A DNA stretch of 64,000 bases from Natronomonas halophila. GTDB lineage: Archaea; Halobacteriota; Halobacteria; Halobacteriales; Haloarculaceae. Below are positions 23,296 to 32,202 of this stretch, one piece after another. Made by a program: the position numbers and the translations under genes. The stretch lies in NCBI RefSeq assembly GCF_013391085.1, contig NZ_CP058334.1, positions 682,001 through 746,000 on the forward strand, read 5' to 3'. The notes under the pieces are model-generated. The model did not search any database. It was not told the origin of the DNA and saw only the letters and a program-made list of their open reading frames with translations. How positions within the stretch are numbered: position 1 is the first letter of the stretch; the number at the start of each line of letters is the position of its first letter.

Positions 23296-23466
23296 AGGAA
23301 ACTGAGCGTGTCCGACCGTTACGTGGCATGGCTAATGATTGCCCCGGTTCAGGTCGCATCCTGTTGTATACCTGAGCGCAGTTTTATTCCTATATATACA
23401 CGAACGTGTGTGAGACAGTCGATTCGGCGACCGGTTTTAAGACACCTCCGGGCGAGGTATCACGTC

Positions 23467-23853
23467 ATGACGACGTTCCTTGCAGCGACGAACACCGAGG
23501 CGACGAGCAAGCGACTCCGACGCTATCTGAAGGACCGCGTTACCGAGGACGATACCGTCTACGTCGTCAACTCGAAACGCGGCGAGGACACGCCGGACGA
23601 AGAGATTTACGAGGGCCAAGACGCGATGAAAGCGCTCGCTGAAGGCCTCCCGAACGCCGAAACCCACCAGTTAGTACGGGGGAACGACCCCGAGACCGAC
23701 ATCGAACTGTTCGCCGACAAGCACAACGTCGACGAGGTCGTCATCGGCATCCGCCACCGGAGCAAGACCGGGAAGATGATTTTCGGCTCGACGGCACAAC
23801 AGGTCCTGCTTTCCTCCGATTTGCCCGTCGTCGCGATTCCGCTATCGAGTTAG
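23467..23853 (+). CDS. Universal stress protein (UspA family)
   Basis: A 128-residue UspA-type protein. The C-terminal signature is [38 protein letters not shown] (spread over about residues 87-125), where [15 protein letters not shown] supplies the ATP-binding loop. The N-terminus is [17 protein letters not shown]. UspA proteins act in the cytosol in stress adaptation, often binding ATP. The ATG at 23467 follows TTTTAAG (23434-23440), a TATA-like element at the right distance. Specific signal unknown; a second Usp lies at 32.2 kb. Confidence 0.9.
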   Translation: MTTFLAATNTEATSKRLRRYLKDRVTEDDTVYVVNSKRGEDTPDEEIYEGQDAMKALAEGLPNAETHQLVRGNDPETDIELFADKHNVDEVVIGIRHRSKTGKMIFGSTAQQVLLSSDLPVVAIPLSS

Positions 23854-23959
23854 ACGAAAGCGAGCAAACGCACTGGTTCGGCGGCCGCAGACTGCTGCCG
23901 AGAAAATTGAGACCCATCAGCAGCACCAGCAGCGCTGCCGCCACGGCCGCCGAACCGTA

Positions 23960-25210
23960 TCAGTCGTCGAGTTCGACGGCGCCATCCTCGAGCAGGTTCT
24001 CCGCGAGGATGGGAACGAAGGTTCCGATGTCGGTCACCATCCCGACCGCCTGCGCGGACCCGCGGTCCAGCAGTTGGGTGACCGTCGCGGGGTTGATGTC
24101 GACACAGACGACCCGCGCCGTCGACGGGAGACAGTTGCCCACCGCGACGCTGTGCAGCAGCGTCGAGAGCATCAGCACCATATCGGCATCGCGGGCCTGC
24201 TCGCGGATGGCGTTCTGGGCCTCGACCGCGTCGGTAATCGTGTCGGGAAGCGGCCCGTCGTCGCGAATGGACCCGGCGATGACGTACGGGACGTCCTTGT
24301 CGACACACTGGTACATGACGCCGGATTCGAGTTTGCCGCTCTCGACGGCCTCCTCGATGCCGCCCTCGCGGATGATTTCGCTGATGGCGTAGATGTGGTG
24401 TTTATGGCCGTGGCGAGCGTGGTCCAGCGTCTCGGTGTTGACCCCGAGCGAGGTGCCGTAGAGGTCCCGTTCGATGTCGTGAACGGCGAAGCCGTTACCG
24501 ATGGAGAGACCGTCGATATAGCCGTTCTCGACGAGGCGCGCGAGGTCCTCGCGGGCGCCCGAGTGGATGAGCGCGGGGCCGGCGACGACGAGAACGTTAC
24601 CGCCCTCGGATTTCGTCTCCTCGATGGCCTCGGCGATTTGCTGGATGGTCGATTCGGAGGGCCGCTCGCTGGAGATGCCGCCCTGCATGAAGCCGAAGGC
24701 CCCCTCCTGACCGCGGGGACGCTCGGGCGGTTGGACGCGGATGCCGGCGTCGCCAGTGACGATGCGGTCGCCCTCCTCGATGGCGTTGAGGACCTTCGTG
24801 TACGCGCGGACGCCGTCCTCGGCCTCTTCGACGATGACGGCACAGTCCATCTCGATGTCCTCGACTTCGACCCATTCGCCGTCGTAGCGAATCTGGGTGG
24901 GATGATTGGTCGTCGAGTAGAAGCCGTGCGGGACGACCTGGTCTTCCGGCGCCTCCTCCAGTTTTGCGTCGCTGGGGTCCGCCGGGTTCGCGCCGCGCTG
25001 GTGGAGGTCGTGGACGATACGCTGGAGGGTATCCTCGTCGTCCGCGGTGACGAGCATCTTGGCGTACGATTCCTGGTCCTTCTGGCGGCCGATGTCGAAC
25101 TCCTCGACGTCGAAGGAGCCGCCGTGGTCCATGACGATGCTGAAGGCGGCCTCCATCATCCCCGAATCGATGATGTGACCCTCGAGTTCGACGACACGAG
25201 AGACGCTCAT
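23960..25210 (-). CDS. Ornithine cyclodeaminase, TIGR00300 (LOR/ArgZ-like) family
   Basis: A 416-residue protein of the TIGR00300 archaeal family, some members of which are shown to convert ornithine to proline plus ammonia; related to LOR/SDH and ArgZ C-terminal domains. Seen: N-terminal regulatory-like region VELEGHIIDSGMMEAAFSIVMDHGGSF, DRIVTGDAGIRVQPPERPR, GPALIHSGAREDLARLVENGYIDGL, and a Rossmann-like end STARVVCVDINPATVTQLLDRGS. ATG at 25210. A second, unrelated ornithine cyclodeaminase (mu-crystallin family) is at 57.1 kb, so the two could have different roles. Confidence 0.88.
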   Translation of the reverse strand: MSVSRVVELEGHIIDSGMMEAAFSIVMDHGGSFDVEEFDIGRQKDQESYAKMLVTADDEDTLQRIVHDLHQRGANPADPSDAKLEEAPEDQVVPHGFYSTTNHPTQIRYDGEWVEVEDIEMDCAVIVEEAEDGVRAYTKVLNAIEEGDRIVTGDAGIRVQPPERPRGQEGAFGFMQGGISSERPSESTIQQIAEAIEETKSEGGNVLVVAGPALIHSGAREDLARLVENGYIDGLSIGNGFAVHDIERDLYGTSLGVNTETLDHARHGHKHHIYAISEIIREGGIEEAVESGKLESGVMYQCVDKDVPYVIAGSIRDDGPLPDTITDAVEAQNAIREQARDADMVLMLSTLLHSVAVGNCLPSTARVVCVDINPATVTQLLDRGSAQAVGMVTDIGTFVPILAENLLEDGAVELDD

Positions 25211-25416
25211 ACGAACCGAGAGGGAAGCCCCCGATAAGTCGGTTGTGGGTCCGAACTGACGCCGCAAGCGCCGACCCGACGGCGTCACTACGGGAAATCG
25301 GGTCGAAATTGGGAGAATACTCAAGGGGCGTCTTGGCTACCGTATAGATGGGTGCGACGTGGAGAAAGGGCCACCAGCACCCGACGAGAGGCACCCTGTT
25401 CCACCCTACCCCCGCT

Positions 25417-25800
25417 TTATTCGGCCCGACGGCGAACGTGCCACGCCGTCTCGCTCCGTGCGACCAACCGCTCGTAGAGCGCCCGCAGTCCCGCCGAATC
25501 GGTGTTTGGCAGGACGTGGAACTCGATGCGCCCGTCCCGAACCGCGACCCGAAACGTGTCGCCAGTCTCCTCGTCGTGGACCAGATACAGCGGCATCGGT
25601 AAATCGAACCAGTCGCCGTATCGATAGAGGTCGTCCTCCAGAACCGCCTCGACCAGCGACGCTAACTCCGGGTCCTCGTAGTCGTCCGCGGGCGTCAACA
25701 GGAACACGGTTTCGCCGTCGTATTCGACGCCCCCGCGCCGCGGGTAGCGACGTACCGGGCGCTCGGGGATGGCGAACGTCGGTGTGTCGTCGTCGGCCAC
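25417..25800 (-). CDS. Conserved haloarchaeal hypothetical protein
   Basis: A 127-residue soluble protein starting with GTG. Seen: TFAIPERPVRRYPRRGGVEYDGETVFLLTPADDYEDPELASLVEAVL, then LPMPLYLVHDEETGDTFRVAVRDGRIEFHVLP. Mixed alpha/beta pattern with an acidic middle. Not a family I recognise. It converges on the TIGR00300 gene only loosely (206 bases). Confidence 0.68.
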   Translation of the reverse strand: MADDDTPTFAIPERPVRRYPRRGGVEYDGETVFLLTPADDYEDPELASLVEAVLEDDLYRYGDWFDLPMPLYLVHDEETGDTFRVAVRDGRIEFHVLPNTDSAGLRALYERLVARSETAWHVRRRAE

Positions 25801-25920
25801 ACGGTTGATACGCCCCGATATCGTTTAAATTCGCTGGCGATACCGCCTATATATCGGTGGCATCCCCGAGTCCCCCCGGAGTGAGTGGCATTTATCTTCT
25901 CGCCGGATGCAGACACGCCC

Positions 25921-26373
25921 ATGGTCTCTCTCGAACGACCGCAACCTGAGCTGGGTACCGAAGGCGACGTCGTGTTCAAGCGAATCGCGGCGTTCCTGAT
26001 AGACGCGGTTTTGTTCGGCGTCGTGTTCGGTGTCTTCACTAATATCGTTGCAACGATTTCCGAGACGCTGGGGCTCCTCGTCGGTGGATTGGCTACCGTT
26101 CTCTTCTTCGCCTACTTCATCTACTTCGAGGCCGAATACGGCCAGACCGTCGGCAAGATGCTGATGGATATCATGGTCGTCACCGAGGACGGCAATCCCA
26201 TCGACTACCGTGAGTCGGCCATTCGGACGGTCCTCCGTATCGTCGACGCCCTGCCGTTCTTCTACCTCGTCGGCCTCGCCGCCATCTATTTCACCGACCG
26301 GAATCAGCGGCTCGGCGACCTGCTCGCAGACACCATCGTCGTCGAGACCAAAGAGAAGGTCGACAAGCTATAA
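25921..26373 (+). CDS. RDD-family membrane protein
   Basis: A 150-residue protein with the RDD pattern: first helix containing FKRIAAFLIDAVLFGVVFGVF (Arg and Asp give the family its name), TVGKMLMDIMVV, and RLGDLLADTIVV near the end. About three transmembrane helices. RDD proteins are of unknown or transport-related function. TTTATCTT at 25890-25897 is about 25-30 bases upstream of the ATG at 25921. Confidence 0.87.
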   Translation: MVSLERPQPELGTEGDVVFKRIAAFLIDAVLFGVVFGVFTNIVATISETLGLLVGGLATVLFFAYFIYFEAEYGQTVGKMLMDIMVVTEDGNPIDYRESAIRTVLRIVDALPFFYLVGLAAIYFTDRNQRLGDLLADTIVVETKEKVDKL

Positions 26374-26606
26374 TTTAAATACGAACACGCGGCCAGCCGC
26401 CCCGTGGTCTGACCACGGCCGACGGCTGGTCGAGGCGGGAGTGTGGAGCGCCGCCGTTGGATAGCGAGACGCGACCGAAGGGAGCGTCTCGGAAAGGCGA
26501 ACGGGCCGTAAAACGGCCCGTGAGCCACGAGGGTCTCGCTCCGCTCGGCCCTCGCATGCTCCGCCTGTTCGCCACCTATAACGCGACCCACCGCGTAGCC
26601 GTCGGT
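26374..26606. repeat. Intergenic hairpin-rich island
   Basis: 233 bases with successive GC-rich inverted repeats: GAGACGC..GCGTCTC (26463-26490), ACGGGCCG TAAAA CGGCCCGT (26504-26525), GAGGGT..GGCCCTC (26530-26556). It resembles the islands at 260 and 32,000 in style. No gene; it separates RDD from the SRAP gene and may act as terminator for the former. Confidence 0.6.
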
Positions 26607-27296
26607 ATGTGCGGCCGGTACAGTCTCTTTACGCCCCCGTCGGAACTCGAATCCCGGTTCGACGCCACCTTCGACGCCGATTTCGAACCGCGGTACAACG
26701 CTGCCCCGAGCCAGCAGTTGCCCGTCATCACCGACGAGGCGCCCGAGTCCTTCCAGCGCCTCGAATGGGGCCTGCTTCCTGGGTGGGCCGACGAAAGCGA
26801 CGAGGGCCACATCAACGCCCGTGCCGAGACTGCCGACGAGAAGCCGGCGTTCGCCGAGGCCTACGAACAGCGGAGATGCCTCGTCCCGGCCGACGGCTTC
26901 TACGAGTGGGCCGACCGCGGCGACGGGAAACGCCCCTATCGCGTCGCCTACGAGGACGACCGTCCCTTCGCGATGGCCGGCCTTTGGGAACGGTGGACCC
27001 CCGAAACCCAACAGACCGGCCTCGATGCCTTCGGCAGCGACGGCGCCGACCACGGCGAGGCCGACCCGGTCGAGACGTTCACCGTTCTGACGACGGAGCC
27101 GAACGCCGTCGTCGAGTCGCTGCACCACCGGATGGCCGTCATCCTCGACGCCGACGAGGAACGCGCGTGGCTCGACGGCGAGGACGTGTCGCTCGACCCC
27201 GCACCAGCGGACGAGTTCCGTTCCTATCCGGTGTCGACTGCCGTCAACAACCCCGCGAACGACAGCCCCGAACTGGTCCGGCCGGTCGACGGATAG
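26607..27296 (+). CDS. SRAP-domain protein (YedK/HMCES type), DNA abasic-site crosslinker
   Basis: A 229-residue SRAP (SOS response-associated peptidase) protein. Catalytic residues: Cys2 exposed after Met removal, Asn31 in RYNAAPSQQ, Glu100 in GFYEW, His173 in LHHRM. Members shield abasic sites in single-stranded DNA by forming a thiazolidine link through Cys2. The ATG at 26607 is required to place Cys2; the longer frame from 26457 crosses the repeat island. It precedes an MmgE/PrpD gene with no link known. Confidence 0.93.
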   Translation: MCGRYSLFTPPSELESRFDATFDADFEPRYNAAPSQQLPVITDEAPESFQRLEWGLLPGWADESDEGHINARAETADEKPAFAEAYEQRRCLVPADGFYEWADRGDGKRPYRVAYEDDRPFAMAGLWERWTPETQQTGLDAFGSDGADHGEADPVETFTVLTTEPNAVVESLHHRMAVILDADEERAWLDGEDVSLDPAPADEFRSYPVSTAVNNPANDSPELVRPVDG

Positions 27297-27344
27297 CCGT
27301 CGAGGACCGAACGCCTAAGCCGCCGGCAGTCGACGGCTTCGGCA

Positions 27345-28919
27345 ATGAACCTCAGAGACCGCATCCCGCTCGTCGGCACCGACGAGGAGATGCGTCCCTT
27401 CCTCGAACGGGCGTCGGCGTGGGCGACGGCCCTCGAATACGGCGATATCCCACGACAGGTCCGGGATGCGGCCAAATCCCAACTCGTGAGCACGGTCGGC
27501 GCGGCCGTCTGGACGACCACCCATCCACTCGGGCCGAAAATCGCCGAGGCAATCGATACGTCCGGGCGTGACGCGACCTTTCTCGGCGGCGGGACGGCCG
27601 CGCCGACGGCGGCAGCAGCCGGCAACGCCGCCCTGTCGATGGCACTGGATTTCGACGATACCGTTCTCGGCGGCCATACCGGCCACAGCAGCGTCTTCGT
27701 GCCACTGGCGTACGCGGAGGCGACGGCCGCCGACGGGAAGCGTGCCCTCGTCGCGCAAATAGCGGCCAACGAGGTCGCCGCACGGCTCGCCTCGGCCGCC
27801 GCCATCGGCCCGTTTCGCGGCCAACAGACCGCGTACATCCACGCCGTCGCCGCGGCGGTCGGCCGCGCAGTCATCGAGGGCGACGACGCCGATACCCTCG
27901 CTGACGCGCTCGGGACGGCGCTCCTTCAGCCGCCGTGGCCGCTCGACGGACCGTTTCTCGGCTCGGACGCGAAGGTCTGGACCGCGAACGACCCGATTCG
28001 AGCGGGCATCGCCGCCGTCGACTCCGCCCGAGCGGGGCTCTCCGGTCGCCGTGACCTCGTCGAGAGCGAGGGCGGCTTTCTCGAATCGTTTTCCGACCTC
28101 CCGCTTTCGGAGTTCCTCGGGGGCTTCGACGAGCGGTGGCACACCCGCGCGGTGACGGTCAAGGCGACGCCCGGCTGTGCCTACGTCACGGCACCAGTCG
28201 AGGCCGCACTGGAGGCGCGAGGTCGGCTCCCACGCGGTCGCTCGGAGATACGGCGCGTCGACGTCTACGGCTCGCTGTTCGCCACTGAGGTAAACGACCG
28301 CGCCTCGCCGTATCTCGACCGCACCGAGAGCCCGGTTTCGGCGCTTACCTTCACCGTCCCGTACAACGTCGCCGCGGCGCTGGCGGACGGCGAACACACG
28401 CCGCGACAACTCGGCGAGCGGGTCGGCGACGAGAGCGTCTGGGAACTCGCCGACAGAGTGACGCTCCACCACGACCCCTCGTTTACGATGGCCGCGCTGG
28501 AATCGGAGGTACCGGTCGGGGCGATGCTCCGCCGCGTCGGCCTGCCGGTGTTGCCATACGCCGCGAAGACTGTCGGCCTCGGGCAGACCCTGCGACACCT
28601 GCCGACGCTGGCCCGGTTCGTTCGCAAGCGTCCGCTGCCGACGGACCTCTCGGATGCCGACAAGCGCATGGGCGCCCGCGTTGAGGTGACGACGACCGAC
28701 GGCCGGACCGTCGAGGCGACGGTTGACCACCCGGCCGGGTTCGCGGGCAAGCCGCTGGCTGAAACCCGTGCCGTTGCCCGCAAGAAGTGTCGGACCGGAC
28801 TGGAGGCCGCGGGCGACGACGAACCGACCGCTCGCGGGAAGGCCGACGACCTGTTGGCGATTCAGTCGGCGAGCACGGTTTCCCTCGATGGATTGCTTCC
28901 CACGAAGGAGACACGATGA
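27345..28919 (+). CDS. MmgE/PrpD-family protein
   Basis: A 524-residue protein of the 2-methylcitrate dehydratase (MmgE/PrpD) fold: SMALDFDDTVLGGHTGHSSVFVPLAYAEA (about residues 98-126) and a helical body with a C-terminal alpha+beta domain. Members dehydrate 2-methylcitrate or cis-aconitate-like substrates; the PrpD signature residues after GHTGHS are only partly recognisable, and the length slightly exceeds typical 450-480. Substrate cannot be stated. Its stop overlaps the start of the lipid-kinase gene by ATGA (28916-28919). Confidence 0.82.
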   Translation: MNLRDRIPLVGTDEEMRPFLERASAWATALEYGDIPRQVRDAAKSQLVSTVGAAVWTTTHPLGPKIAEAIDTSGRDATFLGGGTAAPTAAAAGNAALSMALDFDDTVLGGHTGHSSVFVPLAYAEATAADGKRALVAQIAANEVAARLASAAAIGPFRGQQTAYIHAVAAAVGRAVIEGDDADTLADALGTALLQPPWPLDGPFLGSDAKVWTANDPIRAGIAAVDSARAGLSGRRDLVESEGGFLESFSDLPLSEFLGGFDERWHTRAVTVKATPGCAYVTAPVEAALEARGRLPRGRSEIRRVDVYGSLFATEVNDRASPYLDRTESPVSALTFTVPYNVAAALADGEHTPRQLGERVGDESVWELADRVTLHHDPSFTMAALESEVPVGAMLRRVGLPVLPYAAKTVGLGQTLRHLPTLARFVRKRPLPTDLSDADKRMGARVEVTTTDGRTVEATVDHPAGFAGKPLAETRAVARKKCRTGLEAAGDDEPTARGKADDLLAIQSASTVSLDGLLPTKETR

Positions 28920-29827
28920 CACCCGACCGCGTCGGTGCGGTCGTCAATCCGCATGCCGGGTCGGGAAACGCCGCCGAACTGTTTGCCGACCTCGCGGCGT
29001 GTTTCCCCGACGCGGAGGTCGACGCGCGTATCACGACTGGCCCGGATGACGTGCCGGTCGCCGCCAGCGAGCAGGCTGACTGGGCCGACCTCGTCGTCCC
29101 CATCGGCGGCGACGGCACGCTCCGAGAGGTCGCGGCGACGCTGGTCGACATCGAGTCAGAAACGCCGCTTTTCGTCGTACCGGCGGGACGCGGGAACTCC
29201 ACGTATCGGCACCTCTACGGCGACGAGGACTGGCGGGCGGTCGCTCGGCAACTTGCCGGCGGCATCGACCCACAACCGCTCGAAGTCGGCCGCGTCGAGG
29301 CCGACCCCGAAATCGAATCGACCTACTTCCTCCTGGGGTTCACCGCGGGGCTGTTCCGGAGCGCGCTGGACAACGCCGAACGCCTCCGGGCGCTTCCCGG
29401 CCCGCTGGCCTACGTCCTCGCAACGGCGGGCGCCGCCCTCGTCGACGACCCTGTCGAGGCGTCGGTCGATGTCGACGGCGAGCGCCTCCACGACGGGCCG
29501 GCCCGTCTCGTCGCCATCGGCGGCGGCCGCTACCGAGGGAGTGATTTCGCCCTGCTTCCGGATTCCCGTCCGGGCGACGGGACGCTTCACGCGCTCGTCG
29601 TCGAACCCGCCGGAGTTCGTGGGTCGCTGCGACTCGGTATGCTGGCTCGAACGGGACGGCTCCGGGAACATCCGGCCGTCAGTTATGCGACCGGCGAGCG
29701 GGCGACCGTCCGGTCGGCCGCCGGCCTGCCGGTGGAGATGGACGGGACGCCGATACCGACGCCGCTCTCGCGGGCAGCGATATCGGTCGTTCCGGCGGCC
29801 CTCTCGGTCGCGTACCCGTCGGGATGA
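28916..29827 (+). CDS. Diacylglycerol kinase-like lipid kinase
   Basis: A 303-residue DAGK-catalytic-domain protein: NPHAGSGNAAELFADL (residues 11-26) and VPIGGDGTLREVAATL (GGDG 64-67), the phosphate-binding motif shared with YegS and sphingosine kinases. A C-terminal beta-sandwich contains EPAGVRGSLRLGMLARTG. It probably phosphorylates a lipid, possibly in the ether-lipid pathway. It overlaps the MmgE/PrpD stop by four bases. No membrane helix. Confidence 0.88.
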   Translation: MTPDRVGAVVNPHAGSGNAAELFADLAACFPDAEVDARITTGPDDVPVAASEQADWADLVVPIGGDGTLREVAATLVDIESETPLFVVPAGRGNSTYRHLYGDEDWRAVARQLAGGIDPQPLEVGRVEADPEIESTYFLLGFTAGLFRSALDNAERLRALPGPLAYVLATAGAALVDDPVEASVDVDGERLHDGPARLVAIGGGRYRGSDFALLPDSRPGDGTLHALVVEPAGVRGSLRLGMLARTGRLREHPAVSYATGERATVRSAAGLPVEMDGTPIPTPLSRAAISVVPAALSVAYPSG

Positions 29828-29913
29828 GGTTCGAGCCGTGGGCGGCCCCACCGGCAGTTTCTGACAGGGATAATCGACGTGCGCTTTTTATAATTCGGGC
29901 AAAAGGGTAGGCT

Positions 29914-31167
29914 ATGGCCGCCGAACGTGACGGAAGCGACGAGGAGGTGGACACCGGATCGGACGATGGAAACGTGATTTCGGTCGTTTATATCGACGAT
30001 TACGAGGAGCTCTGCGAACTCACGGCGGTGGGACTCGAAGAGGCAAGCGACCGCCTGTCGGTGACGAAGGTGACCGACCCCACCGTCGCCACGGAATCGT
30101 TGCTCGACTACGACTGCATCGTCTCGGATTACGAGATGCCCGAACGGGACGGCCTCGAACTGCTTCGGCAGGTCCGGGTGCTCGACGACGAGATCCCTTT
30201 CATCCTCTATACCGGCGAGGGCTCGGAGGACGTCGCCAGCGACGCCATCGAACTCGACGTGACCGATTACCTGACCAAAAGCGGTGGCTCGGAGCGGTTC
30301 ACGCGCTTGGCCCACCGCGTCGAAAGCGTGGTCGACGCACGGCGGGCCACCGAAGCGGCCCAGCAGACCCGCGAGCAGGCCGCCGATGCCATCGAACGCG
30401 AGCGCGCCCGGTTCCGCGCGCTCATCGAACACTCGCCGGCCGCGACGGGCGTTCTCGATGAATCCGGCACCTTCGAATACGTCAGCCCCTCCATCGAGCG
30501 AATCACCGGCCACGCACCTCGCGAACTCGTCGACGAATCCGCCTTCGACTACGTCCACGAGGAGGACCGCGAACGGCTCATCACGGAGTTTCAGCGGTGT
30601 CTCGAAAACCCGTCGTACCGCCCGACCGTCGAATACCAGTTCGAACACGAAAACGGCGATTGGCGCTACCTCGAGACGACGGGCGTCAATCGGCTCGACG
30701 ACCCGGCCGTCGAGGGGTTCATCGTCAACACGCGCGATATCACCCAGCGCAAGCGGACGGAAAAGCGCCTGCGTCGGGAGCGTGACTTGACCGAGCGCGT
30801 CCTAGAGGTTACGCCGACGCCGGTGCTGGTGTTCGACAGCGATGGCGTCATCCGCCGGGCGAACGACCGGGCGGCGGAGGTCTTCGATACCCGCAAGTCG
30901 GACATCGTGGGGCTTTCGCCGTCGGCGGAAGATATCGAGTTCCGGGATTCGGACGGCGAGACTATCGGCGACGGGGAGTACCTCTGGGAACTCGTCACCA
31001 ACGCCAAGCGGGCCATCCGTGACGTCGACTGTGAGGTGTCGTTTTCGACCGGCGATTATCGGCTGACCGTCAGCGCCGCGCCGCTGCAGCAATCGACCAA
31101 ACCGCTCATCGTCGTCTCCGTCGACGAAATCGAGCCCATCGAGGTCATCGGCGATAACAACACGTAA
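29914..31167 (+). CDS. REC-PAS-PAS signalling protein without kinase domain
   Basis: A 417-residue protein. Residues 21-125: receiver domain with acidic pair Asp28-Asp29, phospho-acceptor Asp72 in IVSDYEMP, Thr100 and Lys122 in LTKSGG. Residues 165-280: PAS domain with RITGHAPRELVDESAFDYVHEEDRE and PAC-like VNTRDITQRK. Residues 290-400: second, divergent PAS (ERVLEVTPTPVLVFDSDGVI). A coiled-coil linker (ARRATEAAQQTREQAADAIERERARF) joins REC to PAS. No histidine kinase, DNA-binding or cyclase domain follows, so it may modulate a separate kinase. TATA box TTTTTATAATT (29884-29894) 20-30 bases upstream. Confidence 0.9.
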   Translation: MAAERDGSDEEVDTGSDDGNVISVVYIDDYEELCELTAVGLEEASDRLSVTKVTDPTVATESLLDYDCIVSDYEMPERDGLELLRQVRVLDDEIPFILYTGEGSEDVASDAIELDVTDYLTKSGGSERFTRLAHRVESVVDARRATEAAQQTREQAADAIERERARFRALIEHSPAATGVLDESGTFEYVSPSIERITGHAPRELVDESAFDYVHEEDRERLITEFQRCLENPSYRPTVEYQFEHENGDWRYLETTGVNRLDDPAVEGFIVNTRDITQRKRTEKRLRRERDLTERVLEVTPTPVLVFDSDGVIRRANDRAAEVFDTRKSDIVGLSPSAEDIEFRDSDGETIGDGEYLWELVTNAKRAIRDVDCEVSFSTGDYRLTVSAAPLQQSTKPLIVVSVDEIEPIEVIGDNNT

Positions 31168-31192
31168 GGGACCGGCGCTCCCCGCCCCGCGT

Positions 31193-31897
31193 ATGAAGTT
31201 CGCACGCATTGAGACGCCCGACGGGGTGCTCGAAGGCGAGTACGACGACGGGACCGTCCACACCGACGACGGAACCTACGAACCCGACGAATACGACCTG
31301 CTGGCGCCGTGTGAGCCGTCCGTCTTCTACTGTGTCGGCCGCAACTTCGGCGAGAAGGTCGACCAGATGGACTACGAGATTCCCGAGGAACCCGACTTCT
31401 TCATCAAACCGCCCGTCTCCCTGCACCCGCCGGAGACGCCGATTCCGTACCCGAGTTTCTCCTCGGAACTCACCTACGCCGGCGAGTTGGCTGCCGTCAT
31501 CGACACCGAATGCAAGAACGTCAGCGAGGACGAGGTCGACGACGTCGTCAAGGGCTACACCATCCTCAACGACCTCGACTGTCTGGACCAGGAACGCCGA
31601 ACCGCCCGCAAGGCGTTCGACTCCTCGGGGCCGCTCGGCCCGGTCATCGCCGATATCGACCCCGTCGGGCTGGACATGACCACCCATATCAACGGCGAAC
31701 TCCGCCAGGAAGACAACACCGAGAACATGTTCATCAAGCCGCGCGAGGTCATCTCGTTCCTCTCGGAGCGCTTCACGTTCAAGCCGGGCGACGTCATCTC
31801 CTTCGGTAGCCCCGCCAACCCCGGTCTCGTCGAACCGGGCGACGAAATCGAGATTTACTACGAGGGTATCGGTACCCTCCGGAACACGGTCGAATAA
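31193..31897 (+). CDS. Fumarylacetoacetate hydrolase-family protein
   Basis: A 234-residue FAH-domain enzyme: FYCVGRNFGEKVDQ (about 45-58), LTYAGELAAVID (acidic metal ligand Glu in YAGELA, family xxEVE), GYTILNDLDCLDQERR, FDSSGPLGPVI, INGELRQEDNTENMFIKPREVISFLSERFTFKPGDVISFGSP. The metal-binding site and catalytic cap motifs are preserved, so hydrolysis or decarboxylation of a beta-diketo or oxaloacetate-like acid is expected; the substrate is undetermined. It ends before a repeat-rich gap. Confidence 0.92.
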   Translation: MKFARIETPDGVLEGEYDDGTVHTDDGTYEPDEYDLLAPCEPSVFYCVGRNFGEKVDQMDYEIPEEPDFFIKPPVSLHPPETPIPYPSFSSELTYAGELAAVIDTECKNVSEDEVDDVVKGYTILNDLDCLDQERRTARKAFDSSGPLGPVIADIDPVGLDMTTHINGELRQEDNTENMFIKPREVISFLSERFTFKPGDVISFGSPANPGLVEPGDEIEIYYEGIGTLRNTVE

Positions 31898-32202
31898 GAA
31901 GAGGCTGCAGTATCGCTTAGACACGCTACTTCATTCTGCGAACTCGGCTGAGACACCGATGGAACCAGCCTGCGAACCAGTCACCTCTGAGTAGCATCCG
32001 CCGAGCGGGGCCTTCGAAGAAGGCCCCCGAGGCGGTTCTCGGCGCCGACCGCAGGGAGGCGCCGTAGCGCCCGACGACTACCGCGGGCCGAAGGCCCGCG
32101 ACTGGAGGAGGGCGCGCATATTTTCACCACGTTTTTGCCGAGAACCGGGGTCGCGCCCCGAAGCGGGCGCGACCCGCGTTCTCGTGCAAAAAGTGGGTGG
32201 CT
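31898..32202. repeat. Intergenic region ending in a 70-base inverted repeat
   Basis: No gene. 32040-32110 has CGCCGTAGCGCCC and CGCGGGCCGAAGGCCCGCG hairpins. 32127-32196 is a near-perfect long hairpin: CCACGTTTTTGC, GAGAAC, GGGTCGCGCCC on the left against GGGCGCGACCC, GTTCTC, GCAAAAAGTGG on the right, loop about CGAAG. It lies just past two convergent stops (31897 plus, 32203 minus) and would terminate both. Confidence 0.65.
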
